Shown here: piece after piece, positions 9,047 to 17,292 of the stretch
Numbering within the stretch: the first letter of the stretch is position 1
How the letters are laid out: each line of letters opens with the position of its first letter
From: Acidimicrobilacustris europaeus
Lineage (GTDB): Bacteria > Actinomycetota > Acidimicrobiia > Acidimicrobiales > Acidimicrobilacustridaceae
Length of the DNA: 64,000 nt
Assembly: GCA_965194515.1 (NCBI GenBank)
Contig: OZ239146.1
Coordinates: forward strand, 1,488,001 to 1,552,000
Direction of reading: 5' to 3'
Notes under the pieces: generated by a model
What the model saw: only the letters and a program-made list of their open reading frames with translations
Database searches by the model: none
What the model was told of the DNA's origin: nothing
Translations under genes and position numbers: made by a program

Positions 9047-10066
9047 TCAAGCGCCGACCGAAATTCGAGCACCTGTGGCTTGACCCTGCAGTCGCTCCGC
9101 CAATCGCGAAGTGTGCTCCATCACCTGTTCCGCCTGTGTCACGCCATGTTGTGCGAGCCCGCACACCGGCGTGATGATCGCGTTTGTTCGCAGCAACGTC
9201 GGATCACAGCCTTCATTGGCCATGTCGCACCAGACCGTTGACAGCCGACGCCAAAGGCGATCAACGCTCGTACCGATCGGACCATCGGTTGGCACCGCCC
9301 CCCACGCGATCCATCCACCGCGGTCGAGGTAATCGGCAACGAGCCCCGAGTGTTTCGCGATGCGATCGTCGACGGGGACCGAAAGAATCCGAGGTCCGGT
9401 ACTCAACAGAAGTCTGTAATCAACTGCAGTGCAGCAATGGAGTCCTGTGATTGCCTTGGACTCGACAATTGCCATCGCTGAAGACACCAAGTCGATGCCT
9501 TCATTCGGACCGATCGGGAATCCTTCATCGGTAAGCGAACCCATCGCAGGTTCGTCAAGGAACACGACCACCTGTGCTTGCGGTACGCGCGACAACACAT
9601 GATCAACGAGTCGTTCGATGCGGGCCCGCACAGCATGGCCCGCAATGCGAAACGCAAGATCAATTTCGATTCCTGCACCCCACAAGGCGATACCCAGGGT
9701 GACCGGTCCCGTGAGTGAGACCTTGACCGGGCCATCCCTATCGGCCACTGCAGTCAGGAACGCCCGAAGACCAACCCACGCATCGCTCGACAAACGTTCG
9801 TCGTCAAGAGGAGCCTCGGGGTCAATGAGCGAAAGGTCGACGTCGATTGAGCCATCGACGCGAATCGTGACACCGGCGAGTCCTGATGCGGCCTGGGCAA
9901 TCATTCCTTCGCGTCGCGACCGAGCTGGCAACGACGGAGCCGATGGCAATCGCGGACTGTGTCTGAGCACGAACTCGACCGCCTCGCCTGGATCGCAATG
10001 CGGTAAATACCCGATTCCGGTTGAGAGACCGGGAGGCAACGACAACGAGGTAGCGCGCGAACTCAT
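9047..10066 (-). CDS. Cobalamin-independent methionine synthase (MetE C-terminal-like) family protein
   Basis: TIM-barrel protein of the UROD/MetE-like superfamily, 339 residues from the ATG at 10066. That start has GGGAGG about 7 bases upstream; an upstream in-frame start would add ten residues. The MetE zinc ligands appear to be kept: His and Cys in GLHCC and Cys in ITPVCGL. The DEPAMG segment follows the usual barrel strand. It lacks the N-terminal MetE half, as do the mycobacterial Rv3015c-type homologues that also sit next to ligA and mnmA. A methyl-transfer role is inferred from the fold; the physiological acceptor is not known. Confidence 0.8.
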   Translation of the reverse strand: MSSRATSLSLPPGLSTGIGYLPHCDPGEAVEFVLRHSPRLPSAPSLPARSRREGMIAQAASGLAGVTIRVDGSIDVDLSLIDPEAPLDDERLSSDAWVGLRAFLTAVADRDGPVKVSLTGPVTLGIALWGAGIEIDLAFRIAGHAVRARIERLVDHVLSRVPQAQVVVFLDEPAMGSLTDEGFPIGPNEGIDLVSSAMAIVESKAITGLHCCTAVDYRLLLSTGPRILSVPVDDRIAKHSGLVADYLDRGGWIAWGAVPTDGPIGTSVDRLWRRLSTVWCDMANEGCDPTLLRTNAIITPVCGLAQHGVTQAEQVMEHTSRLAERLQGQATGARISVGA

Positions 10067-10209
10067 GTCAACGCCTCCCTTTCGTGTCGTGGTCAATCAT
10101 TTCGCACCGTCCCGAAGGTTTCGCCCACTTCCGAACCGAAAATCGGTCGGAATCTTGTGGCCGAAGTCACATGGTTAGCGAGGACGGCCAGAATCGGCAA
10201 ATCTCGTGA

Positions 10210-11109
10210 GTGATGACCCCCACCAGCAGGGCAGTCAGTCGCTGGGCCCCGGCCCTCATCTGGCTGTCACTCCCCCTCACCGCAGGCACGTCGTTCGCTC
10301 ACGCCCTCGACCAACGCTCGGCGCCCGTCACCCTCACGGCCGCTATTGGGCTTTGGTCGATTTGGGTTATCGGCCTGATCGCAGCACTCGCTCCCAGTTC
10401 GGTTTCACTCACCACGATCCGAATTGTGATGCCCGCTTCTGTTGCCGCCGCCGCGTGGGCTGCGATTCTTGCTCCCAACGGGGCGGACGTCGCGGAATCA
10501 TTTGCACTTGGCATTACGTCGATGTGCGCGGTGCTTTCTCTTTCCGCTCCCGTTGGCTACACGTTCATCAATGGGTCGTCTTACGGCGACGAGCAAAGAT
10601 TCCCGCTACGTCCTCCCGGTCCTGTCGTTCTCGGTCCACTCGAACTTGTCTGGGTTGCGATGGTCGCAAGCGTTCTGGCGGGACCACTGCTGCTTGCCGC
10701 CAAACAATGGATACCGGGCGCAATCATCACCGTGCTCGCCATTGGTCTCTGCGTTGTAGGAGCGCGCGCACTCCATCAACTCTCGAAGCGTTGGCTCGTC
10801 TTTGTGCCCGCCGGCCTTGTTCTTGTCGACCGAACGTCACTCCTTGACGCACTGCTCGTTCAGCGTCACGTCGTGAGTTCGATTGGCGTTGCCGAAGAGG
10901 ACTCCGTTGCCATCGATCTCAGCGCAGGCGCCATCGGCCCACAGGTTGAGTTACGCCTCTCAACGACCGATGCAATCATTCCGACACCCGCACGACGCGA
11001 TCGTCACAAGATGATCGAGCCGCTCGATGTTGATGCAGTTCGATTCACGCCAAGCCGTCCCGGATGGGTCCTTGAAGCAGCGAAAGAACGTCGACTTAGC
11101 GTCGACTGA
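10210..11109 (+). CDS. Hypothetical polytopic membrane protein
   Basis: Not recognised. It has 299 residues from GTG (or 298 from the adjacent ATG at 10213). About six hydrophobic segments lie in the first 200 residues (for example LTAAIGLWSIWVIGLIAALA and WVAMVASVLAGPLLLAA), followed by a soluble C-terminal domain of about 90 residues with VLVDRTSLLDALLVQRH. The C-terminal part is basic and may be cytoplasmic. Its last 14 bases overlap the end of mnmA, which converges on it. No functional clue from context. Confidence 0.72.
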   Translation: MMTPTSRAVSRWAPALIWLSLPLTAGTSFAHALDQRSAPVTLTAAIGLWSIWVIGLIAALAPSSVSLTTIRIVMPASVAAAAWAAILAPNGADVAESFALGITSMCAVLSLSAPVGYTFINGSSYGDEQRFPLRPPGPVVLGPLELVWVAMVASVLAGPLLLAAKQWIPGAIITVLAIGLCVVGARALHQLSKRWLVFVPAGLVLVDRTSLLDALLVQRHVVSSIGVAEEDSVAIDLSAGAIGPQVELRLSTTDAIIPTPARRDRHKMIEPLDVDAVRFTPSRPGWVLEAAKERRLSVD

Positions 11110-12163
11110 CGAGTCCCCCGCCGACGACAAGATCGTTGTCGTACAACACGATGCTTTGGCCAGGAGCAACGCGACGTGTCGGAGACTCCCAAATAAGTTC
11201 AAGTCCGCCGTCGGTCTCTCGGAGTTCACTAATTACCAGTGACTCCCCGTGAGCACTTGCCTGCGCCGAAACAGTCGTTGATGCCAACGTTTCAGATCGG
11301 GCACTTTCATCGACCCAGGTAAACGAGTTCAAGAGTTCGCCCGAGACATCAAGTCCCTCAGGAGCGCCAACCAAAACAGTGCGATTCGGCACGTCGACAT
11401 CGAGTGCATAACGAGGACGACCATCGATACCGATGCCGAGACCACGACGTTGTCCGATTGTCACGAGTTCCACTGCATCGACAGAACCCAACTGGGTTCC
11501 GGTTTCATCAACCAGTCGCGCTGGGTTCATTTCGATGCGGTTCCCAAGGAATACTCGGCGTCCGCCACCTGTATGCGAAATGAAGCAAACGTCTTGACTG
11601 TCGGGTTTGCCGGCCGTGCGAAGACCAAGTTGTGTTGCACGTTCACGCACTTCGTTCTTGGTCAGGCCACCGATTGGCAACATGATTCGCTCGAGCTGTG
11701 TGGCCGTGAGCATATGAAGCACGTAACTCTGGTCTTTTGCGAAATCGGCACCGCGAGTGAGCCGGGGAAGACCCGACGACGTCCGCACGATCTGGGCGTG
11801 ATGACCAGTCGCAACCATGTCGAAGCCCAGAGCGTCGGCTCGGGCCATTAAACGATCGAACTTGAGGTGGCGGTTGCACTCAATACATGGATTAGGCGTA
11901 ATTCCACGTGCGTGATCGGCGACATAAGGCGCAACCACGTCGCGATCAAAATCTTCGGAAAAATTGAAAACCAAATGGTCGATGTCCAACTGCTGTGCGA
12001 CGCGACGCGCATCGTCAACGTCGCTCACCGAACAACATCCAGAATCAGATTCGCCACCCCATAACTTCAGGGTCACACCCACGATCTCGTGCCCTTCGTC
12101 GCGCAACATCGCAGCAGCAACTGAGGAATCAACACCTCCGGACATCGCAACCATGACCTGCAT
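11096..12163 (-). CDS. mnmA: tRNA-specific 2-thiouridylase
   Basis: Transfers sulfur to U34 of tRNA(Lys/Glu/Gln), taking persulfide ultimately from a cysteine desulfurase. It has 355 residues from the ATG two bases after the iscS stop; a TTG six bases earlier is less likely. The PP-loop SGGVDSS covers residues 8-14. The catalytic cysteine pair is Cys96 (NPCIECN) and Cys192 (DVCFI). The C-terminal beta-barrel ends in RRVAPGQSIVLYDND. It is directly coupled to the cysteine desulfurase gene upstream, so sulfur donor and acceptor enzymes are co-transcribed. Confidence 0.96.
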   Translation of the reverse strand: MQVMVAMSGGVDSSVAAAMLRDEGHEIVGVTLKLWGGESDSGCCSVSDVDDARRVAQQLDIDHLVFNFSEDFDRDVVAPYVADHARGITPNPCIECNRHLKFDRLMARADALGFDMVATGHHAQIVRTSSGLPRLTRGADFAKDQSYVLHMLTATQLERIMLPIGGLTKNEVRERATQLGLRTAGKPDSQDVCFISHTGGGRRVFLGNRIEMNPARLVDETGTQLGSVDAVELVTIGQRRGLGIGIDGRPRYALDVDVPNRTVLVGAPEGLDVSGELLNSFTWVDESARSETLASTTVSAQASAHGESLVISELRETDGGLELIWESPTRRVAPGQSIVLYDNDLVVGGGLVSRR

Positions 12164-12165
12164 AA

Positions 12166-13299
12166 TCAAATTCCAAACTGTTGGAGTCGTTCAACTGCTG
12201 GCGGGATCACGGCGAGAGCTTCGTCGACATCAGTCTGCGTGCTGGACCAGCCCAACGACAAACGCAACGAACCACGCGCCAATTCTGTCTCGACCCCCAT
12301 CGCCCCCAAGACATGGGAGGACTGCATCGCACCGCTGGCGCACGAAGACGCTGCCGAGGCAGAGACGTGACCACGTTCAAGCAAGAACAACAGCGCTTCG
12401 CTCTCAACACCTGGAATGCAGAGATGAGCGATCCCTGCCGCTCGTTGCGAACGATCGGCACCGGCGGTCTCAACTGACCCCGGGAGAGCGGCGAGCAATC
12501 CGTCGAGAAGTTGATCGCGCAGTTTGCCGACTCGGTCGATATCGACAACTCGATCCTCGGCCGCGAGACGAGCTGCAGTCACCATCGCAACAATCCCAGG
12601 AACGTTCTGGGTGCCTGATCGACGCTCACGCTCTTGGCCGCCCCCGAGTTGGCGAGCAGTAAGCGCAACACCAGGACGAACGACAAGCGCGCCCACTCCC
12701 TTTGGTCCACCGAATTTGTGCGCACTCAAACTGAACGAATCGACGGGCGCGCATGCTTCAGCGATATCTGTCCAACAAAACGCCTGCACCGCATCGGAAT
12801 GAAGCACCGCATCCGGCGCAGAAGTGCGCACGACCTTTGCAAGAGCAACCAGATCGGCGATAACACCGGTTTCATTGTTGACGGCCATGAGCGAGACAAC
12901 CCTCACTGGCCCTTCGTGAAGTACCCGCCGAAGTTCCGCAGGATCAATGACTCCGTTGCGATCGACGCCGACCACACGTCCGCCAAGCGCTTCAACAGGA
13001 TCGAGGACGGCATGGTGTTCCACTGCGCTGCAGACAGGAACGCCTTCGGCAGAACCAAGACCGAAAATCGCGAGATTGTCAGATTCAGTGCCGCCACTCG
13101 TGAAAATAATGTCGCCTGGTTCGGCCCCAACGAGTGCGGCGAATTCCTCTCGGGCGTCATCGACTGCGCGTCGGGCATCTCGAGCAAACCGGTGGGCACC
13201 CGATGGATTAGCGAATCGCTCGGAAAGGAACGGCAACATCGCCTCAATCGCTTCAGGGCGCATAGGCCCTGTCGCAGCGTGATCGAGATACGACGTCAT
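12166..13299 (-). CDS. iscS: Cysteine desulfurase (IscS/NifS family)
   Basis: PLP enzyme that takes sulfur from cysteine for tRNA thiolation and Fe-S assembly. It has 377 residues. The PLP lysine is Lys195 (LSAHKFGGPKG), the TSGGTESDNLAI block binds the cofactor phosphate, and the catalytic cysteine is Cys320 in SASAASSCASG. The short loop before the cysteine resembles the mycobacterial IscS type. Expression is likely driven by TACCCT located six bases before the ATG. mnmA follows after two bases. Confidence 0.95.
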   Translation of the reverse strand: MTSYLDHAATGPMRPEAIEAMLPFLSERFANPSGAHRFARDARRAVDDAREEFAALVGAEPGDIIFTSGGTESDNLAIFGLGSAEGVPVCSAVEHHAVLDPVEALGGRVVGVDRNGVIDPAELRRVLHEGPVRVVSLMAVNNETGVIADLVALAKVVRTSAPDAVLHSDAVQAFCWTDIAEACAPVDSFSLSAHKFGGPKGVGALVVRPGVALTARQLGGGQERERRSGTQNVPGIVAMVTAARLAAEDRVVDIDRVGKLRDQLLDGLLAALPGSVETAGADRSQRAAGIAHLCIPGVESEALLFLLERGHVSASAASSCASGAMQSSHVLGAMGVETELARGSLRLSLGWSSTQTDVDEALAVIPPAVERLQQFGI

Positions 13300-13305
13300 G
13301 GCTCA

Positions 13306-13311
13306 AGGGTA
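13306..13311 (-). promoter_or_regulatory. -10 hexamer of iscS-mnmA (leaderless)
   Basis: Minus strand TACCCT, six bases (TGAGCC), ATG. Likely start of the iscS-mnmA transcript. Confidence 0.5.
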
Positions 13312-13350
13312 CCGGTGGGCTGGCATCGCCATCACGGGCAGACTTCTCGG

Positions 13351-14118
13351 GTGACCACCAACCACCCGAGCGACCCCAGCACCTATGGCCGTTCATTCGC
13401 CGACGTCTACGACGACTGGTACGCAACCTCGTTCGAGACTGACGCCGCCGTCCTTGCGTTGGCGCACCTCGCAAGTGCTGGAGCCGTCCTCGAACTTGGC
13501 GTTGGGACAGGGCGACTCGCCATCCCCCTCGCTCAGAGCGGGCTGCGAGTTGTGGGACTCGACGCGTCACAAGAGATGCTCGACCGGCTCCAACTCGCCG
13601 ATCCAACTCAAATGGTTCTCCCCGTACTTGGAGATATGGCCAACATCGAGGGCTCGTTACGAAACGCGAACCATGACGAATACTTCACGCTCATCTTCTG
13701 CGCGTTCAACACACTGCTGAATCTGGACAGCTTCGATGCACTCGATCGCTGTTTCCGAGGCAGTCGACAGGCCCTCGCGCCAGGAGGACACGTCGTGGTC
13801 GAAGCGTTTGTTCCAGTCGATGGATCGACGATTCCCTCCCAATCACTTTCCCCCGCACGAGTCACGACAGATGCTGCTGTCTTCATCGAAACGACCTACG
13901 ACAGAGAACAATCGCGACTTCATGGTCGACACATCGAAGTTCAGCCCGGTGTCGTCACCGTGCGACCGTGGTCAGTTCTCATCTGTGGACCCGAGCAACT
14001 TGACTATGCAGCGCAGGCCGCAGGTCTCGTGCTTGTCGAGCGCCGAAGCGACTGGAACGGCACATCATTTACCGGTGAGAGCGCCACTCACGTTTCGATC
14101 TACGCCCCAACCGCATGA
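13351..14118 (+). CDS. Class I SAM-dependent methyltransferase
   Basis: 255 residues from a GTG at 13351; the long open frame upstream is the antisense of iscS and is not coding. The SAM-binding motif I is AVLELGVGTGRLAIPLAQSG, followed by VVGLDASQEML (acidic loop) and a PGGHVVVEAF strand. The N-terminus SFADVYDDWY is common in small-molecule methyltransferases of this group. No neighbouring pathway indicates the acceptor. Divergent from iscS. Confidence 0.88.
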   Translation: MTTNHPSDPSTYGRSFADVYDDWYATSFETDAAVLALAHLASAGAVLELGVGTGRLAIPLAQSGLRVVGLDASQEMLDRLQLADPTQMVLPVLGDMANIEGSLRNANHDEYFTLIFCAFNTLLNLDSFDALDRCFRGSRQALAPGGHVVVEAFVPVDGSTIPSQSLSPARVTTDAAVFIETTYDREQSRLHGRHIEVQPGVVTVRPWSVLICGPEQLDYAAQAAGLVLVERRSDWNGTSFTGESATHVSIYAPTA

Positions 14119-14135
14119 TTTGAGTCGTCGCTCTC

Positions 14136-14141
14136 TACGCT
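14136..14141 (+). promoter_or_regulatory. -10 hexamer of the SRPBCC gene (leaderless)
   Basis: TACGCT, six G residues, then ATG. The G run could also act as a weak ribosome site, but the spacing fits the leaderless pattern seen elsewhere in the window. Confidence 0.5.
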
Positions 14142-14147
14142 GGGGGG

Positions 14148-14606
14148 ATGGCAACCATCAAGGTCAGCACCGTTATCGACGCAACTCCCGACAAGGTCTG
14201 GGCCGTTGTTGAACATGTCGCCGATCACGTCGACTGGATGCACGATGCCGTAGCGATCCGTTTCACCTCGCCCACAACCTCCGGCGTGGGAACCACATTC
14301 GATTGCGATACCAAAGTCGGACCATTCCGCCTCACCGACAAGATGGAAATCACCGAATGGGAAGACGGAACCACTATCGGTGTCCGCCATGTCGGAATGG
14401 TGACCGGAACCGGAGCATTCACGATCTTTCTGATCGGCGACGACCGAGCCGGATTCCAGTGGAAGGAATCGCTTCGTTTCCCTTGGTGGATGGGTGGACC
14501 AATCGGTGCCGTTGTCGGCGGTCAGGTTCTCAAACTCATTTGGAAGCGGAACCTCAAAGAACTGAAAACGATCGTCGAAGGTTCTGGGTCAGCTCACAAC
14601 GCGTGA
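14148..14606 (+). CDS. SRPBCC (polyketide cyclase/START-like) protein
   Basis: Small helix-grip-fold protein of 152 residues that probably binds a hydrophobic ligand. Signature features are the N-terminal strand IKVSTVIDATPDKVWAVVEH, the DWMHDAV segment, and the long C-terminal helix LKLIWKRNLKELKTIVEG. Ligand unknown. The gene end overlaps the convergent rhomboid gene by 18 bases. Confidence 0.85.
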   Translation: MATIKVSTVIDATPDKVWAVVEHVADHVDWMHDAVAIRFTSPTTSGVGTTFDCDTKVGPFRLTDKMEITEWEDGTTIGVRHVGMVTGTGAFTIFLIGDDRAGFQWKESLRFPWWMGGPIGAVVGGQVLKLIWKRNLKELKTIVEGSGSAHNA

Positions 14607-15473
14607 CGCTGCGATCAGACAACCGATCCACAAGACAGCGGTGACGCCAAGCGCTGCCATCGTGCCGGCCCAAGGAGAGCTCACTGCGCGGTCAAGCGCA
14701 AAGACAAGTGCTCCGACAGCAACACCGATGATGAGTCCACCGATGTGCGCCCCGATGGCAATGCCCGGCACTGCGAACGTCAGCAGAACGTTGATGACAA
14801 CGAGACCACCGATGCCGTTACGCCATACGTCGATACCCGAGCGTCGCTGAGCAACGACTGCAGCGCCCATTAACCCGAACACCGCGCCGGATGCACCGAC
14901 AGTTCCAACCGTGGGCGAAACAAGAAGTGCTCCGAAAGAGCCACCCACGAGACAGGCAAAATAAAGCGCCGCAAATCTCGCTTTGCCGAGAAGTGGCTCA
15001 AGCTGTTTGCCGAGCAAGTACAGCAACAGCATGTTCATTCCGAAATGCAGCAGGCCCGAATGCAGAAAACCTCCGGTGACGATGCGCCACCATTGCCCGT
15101 AGGCAACGCCAAGGAACTCAACTGTCGCGCGATTACCAGAGAAGGAGTACATCGCTCCCTGGCCGAGTGTCATGCCCTGCTCGGTCGCTCTCCCCCCGCC
15201 GTTGAACAGCGATCCGCCGGTCGCAACGACTGCGATGAGGCCAAGCACATTCAACGCGATCAGCACTTCAGTGACAATTGGCCGACCGCCACGCAGCTCA
15301 CTGAAACGAATCACCGGGGATTTCTTCGCCGCACCCTTGATGCATTCCGGACATTGAAATCCGACAGATGCGGTTGTCATACATGTGCCACAAATTGGAC
15401 GATTGCAACGCTGGCAACTCACACCCGCTCGATTGTTTGGGTGTCGATAACAGGTCGACATTGGTTGAGTCAT
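14589..15473 (-). CDS. Rhomboid intramembrane serine protease with N-terminal zinc finger
   Basis: Cleaves transmembrane substrates within the bilayer. The start at 15473 gives 294 residues and avoids running into the upstream enoyl-CoA hydratase gene. Residues 8-44 form a B-box-like cysteine-rich finger (CYRHPNN, CQRCNRPIC, CMTT, CPEC). Six to seven helices follow. The oxyanion HFGMN motif is at 143-147, the catalytic Ser195 in GASG, and His243 in GAHIGG completes the dyad. This zinc finger plus rhomboid arrangement is common in Actinobacteria. Substrate unknown. Confidence 0.92.
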   Translation of the reverse strand: MTQPMSTCYRHPNNRAGVSCQRCNRPICGTCMTTASVGFQCPECIKGAAKKSPVIRFSELRGGRPIVTEVLIALNVLGLIAVVATGGSLFNGGGRATEQGMTLGQGAMYSFSGNRATVEFLGVAYGQWWRIVTGGFLHSGLLHFGMNMLLLYLLGKQLEPLLGKARFAALYFACLVGGSFGALLVSPTVGTVGASGAVFGLMGAAVVAQRRSGIDVWRNGIGGLVVINVLLTFAVPGIAIGAHIGGLIIGVAVGALVFALDRAVSSPWAGTMAALGVTAVLWIGCLIAASRVVS

Positions 15474-15516
15474 CGCAACCCAACGCCCAACAACCTCAAG
15501 CGGCTGACCAAAGAAC

Positions 15517-16293
15517 TCATCGTCCTGTGAACTGCGCTTTCCCCGGCCCATTCTCGAGGAATGAAGCGACACCGATTCGTGCATCTTCGGTGCCAAACAC
15601 CTCGATGAATCCGTCTTGTTCGAGCTCAAGACCATCAGACAGTGAACCCTCAAGACCATGGTCGATCACACGCTTGGCGATCGCATGCGCTTGCACTGGC
15701 CCTGAAGCGAACGTGGCCGCAAGTTCCAGTGCTCGGCTCTCGAGTTCTTCGGGTTCAACGACTTCATCGGCGAGTCCGATTCTGAATGCTTCTTCAGCGC
15801 GAACCTGGCGCCCACTCAGAATGAGGTCCTTCGCACGCGATGGACCGACAAGTCGAGCCAACCGTTGCGTTCCGCCGCCCCCAGGGATAATGCCGAGGAG
15901 GATTTCCGGCTGTCCGAACTTCGCGCTTGTTGAACACACACGAAGATCGCAGGCAAGCGCTAGTTCGCATCCACCACCAAGCGCCGGACCAGCCACTGCC
16001 GCGATGACAACTCGTGGAATCGCTGCAACCGCGTTGAGTGCTTCGAGAAAGAGCCGACCGATCAAACGGGCTTCGTCGGGACCTGAGAACTCAGAGATGT
16101 CTGCACCCGCCGCGAAAATTCGATCGCTACCGACGACGACCACAGCACCGGGAGGATCGGTCGTTAGCGACTCAGCAACGGAACGCAATTGACGAAGCAC
16201 TTCCGAGGACAACGAATTGACCTTGCCGTTCTGCAGACGGACAACCGCGACGCCATCATCTCTGCGCTCGACTGCAACCAATTGCTCTGACAT
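15517..16293 (-). CDS. Enoyl-CoA hydratase/isomerase (crotonase family)
   Basis: Hydrates 2-enoyl-CoA esters in beta-oxidation or a related acyl-CoA reaction. From the ATG at 16293 it has 258 residues, the usual crotonase length; ten more upstream codons are open but unlikely. The oxyanion-hole segments are FAAGADISEF and PALGGGCELALACDL, and the catalytic glutamate region is FGQPEILLGIIPGGGGTQRL, with both glutamates typical of hydratases. TAGGGT lies 8 bases upstream of the start. The rhomboid gene follows 43 bases downstream. Confidence 0.93.
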   Translation of the reverse strand: MSEQLVAVERRDDGVAVVRLQNGKVNSLSSEVLRQLRSVAESLTTDPPGAVVVVGSDRIFAAGADISEFSGPDEARLIGRLFLEALNAVAAIPRVVIAAVAGPALGGGCELALACDLRVCSTSAKFGQPEILLGIIPGGGGTQRLARLVGPSRAKDLILSGRQVRAEEAFRIGLADEVVEPEELESRALELAATFASGPVQAHAIAKRVIDHGLEGSLSDGLELEQDGFIEVFGTEDARIGVASFLENGPGKAQFTGR

Positions 16294-16301
16294 GAACAGC
16301 G

Positions 16302-16307
16302 ACCCTA
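16302..16307 (-). promoter_or_regulatory. -10-like hexamer of the enoyl-CoA hydratase gene
   Basis: Minus strand TAGGGT lies 8 bases before the ATG at 16293. It supports this start over the longer reading frame. Confidence 0.4.
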
Positions 16308-16326
16308 TCGGCTTGCCTCGCAATGA

Positions 16327-17205
16327 TCAGCGCACGAGCGCTTGAGCTTCCACGACTCGAACGGGGAATTCCGTCGTTCGCGTCACCGTGCCGAGTGGTT
16401 CGCCACCCAGTTCGCTCGAGGTCCATTCGACGCCCCACGTCACCGTGACACGTACCCATTCGACTCCCCCACTCGACCACATCGACGAACGAGTGAAGGT
16501 GTGGGTGCATCCCGACCATTGCTCCGAAGGTCGCCGCCACATGTCGTAGGCAACTCCTTGGTCACACCAAATGCGGGTGCCGTCTTCGAATTCCCAGAAC
16601 GAGGTTTCAGGCCATGCGGCGACACTCGCCCAGACATCGCCAATCGAAGCGCTGGCCCAGATTCGCTCCCATGGTTCTTCCAGCCACATCCACATCGGAA
16701 GCCCTACCAACTGCGAATGAGGCGGGTTCACCCGCGGAATCGGTTCAGGAATCTCCAAACGACGCCGAGCTTCATCGACCGCGCGCGCGGTTGCGCCTGC
16801 TCCTCCAAACGGATCGCGAGGATCGAACGCCACATAGCGAGTATGAACTCGTGCTCCTGTCGCGTCGGTGCACCCGAGCATGTAGAACTCGCCGCGAACG
16901 GGGTTCACCGGGCCAGAGGCCCAATCCACCACGGGCGTGGGGTCGAGTACCGACATCTGCGGAGCGACGACTGCGTAGTAGCCGCATCTCCATCGAGCGC
17001 CGCTCGATCCACTTGAGCGCCACGACCCCAACGTCCCGTCTCGGGTGACAACGACGATCGCTTCAGGCGTTCCGTTGGTGATGCGACCAAGCGCCTGGCC
17101 CCCAGCGTGGTCGACAGTAAGGCCAAGCAGTCCGCTCAGAACCACAACAACGGCGACTACGCCACACCAGATACGCCGACGACCGCACATCGCTGCCACC
17201 CCCAT
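16327..17205 (-). CDS. Secreted tryptophan-rich protein of unknown function
   Basis: 292 residues with an N-terminal signal sequence (RRRIWCGVVAVVVVLSGLLGL, likely cleaved near GGQA). About 18 tryptophans give it an unusually Trp-rich composition, concentrated in residues 165-270. The segment LVGLPMWMWLEEPW resembles a motif in secreted actinobacterial proteins found near pilus or secretion genes, but no such genes are here. Four cysteines in the mature part could pair. A second start five codons in is possible. Function not assignable. Confidence 0.72.
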   Translation of the reverse strand: MGVAAMCGRRRIWCGVVAVVVVLSGLLGLTVDHAGGQALGRITNGTPEAIVVVTRDGTLGSWRSSGSSGARWRCGYYAVVAPQMSVLDPTPVVDWASGPVNPVRGEFYMLGCTDATGARVHTRYVAFDPRDPFGGAGATARAVDEARRRLEIPEPIPRVNPPHSQLVGLPMWMWLEEPWERIWASASIGDVWASVAAWPETSFWEFEDGTRIWCDQGVAYDMWRRPSEQWSGCTHTFTRSSMWSSGGVEWVRVTVTWGVEWTSSELGGEPLGTVTRTTEFPVRVVEAQALVR

Positions 17206-17292
17206 GTTCGAAGGTCGCGCAGGGTACCGAGTTACCCAAGAGAATTCGAGAGGCTCTCGATCATTCGATTCAAATTGCCTAGGACATTCGCC

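Noticed and set aside
12634..13350. Long N-terminal extension of the methyltransferase reading frame
   Set aside because: It is antisense to iscS, whose protein is well conserved there; the methyltransferase domain begins right after the GTG at 13351.
15474..15659. Upstream extension of the rhomboid frame
   Set aside because: It would overlap the enoyl-CoA hydratase coding end and shows no conserved residues; the zinc finger starts just after the ATG at 15473.
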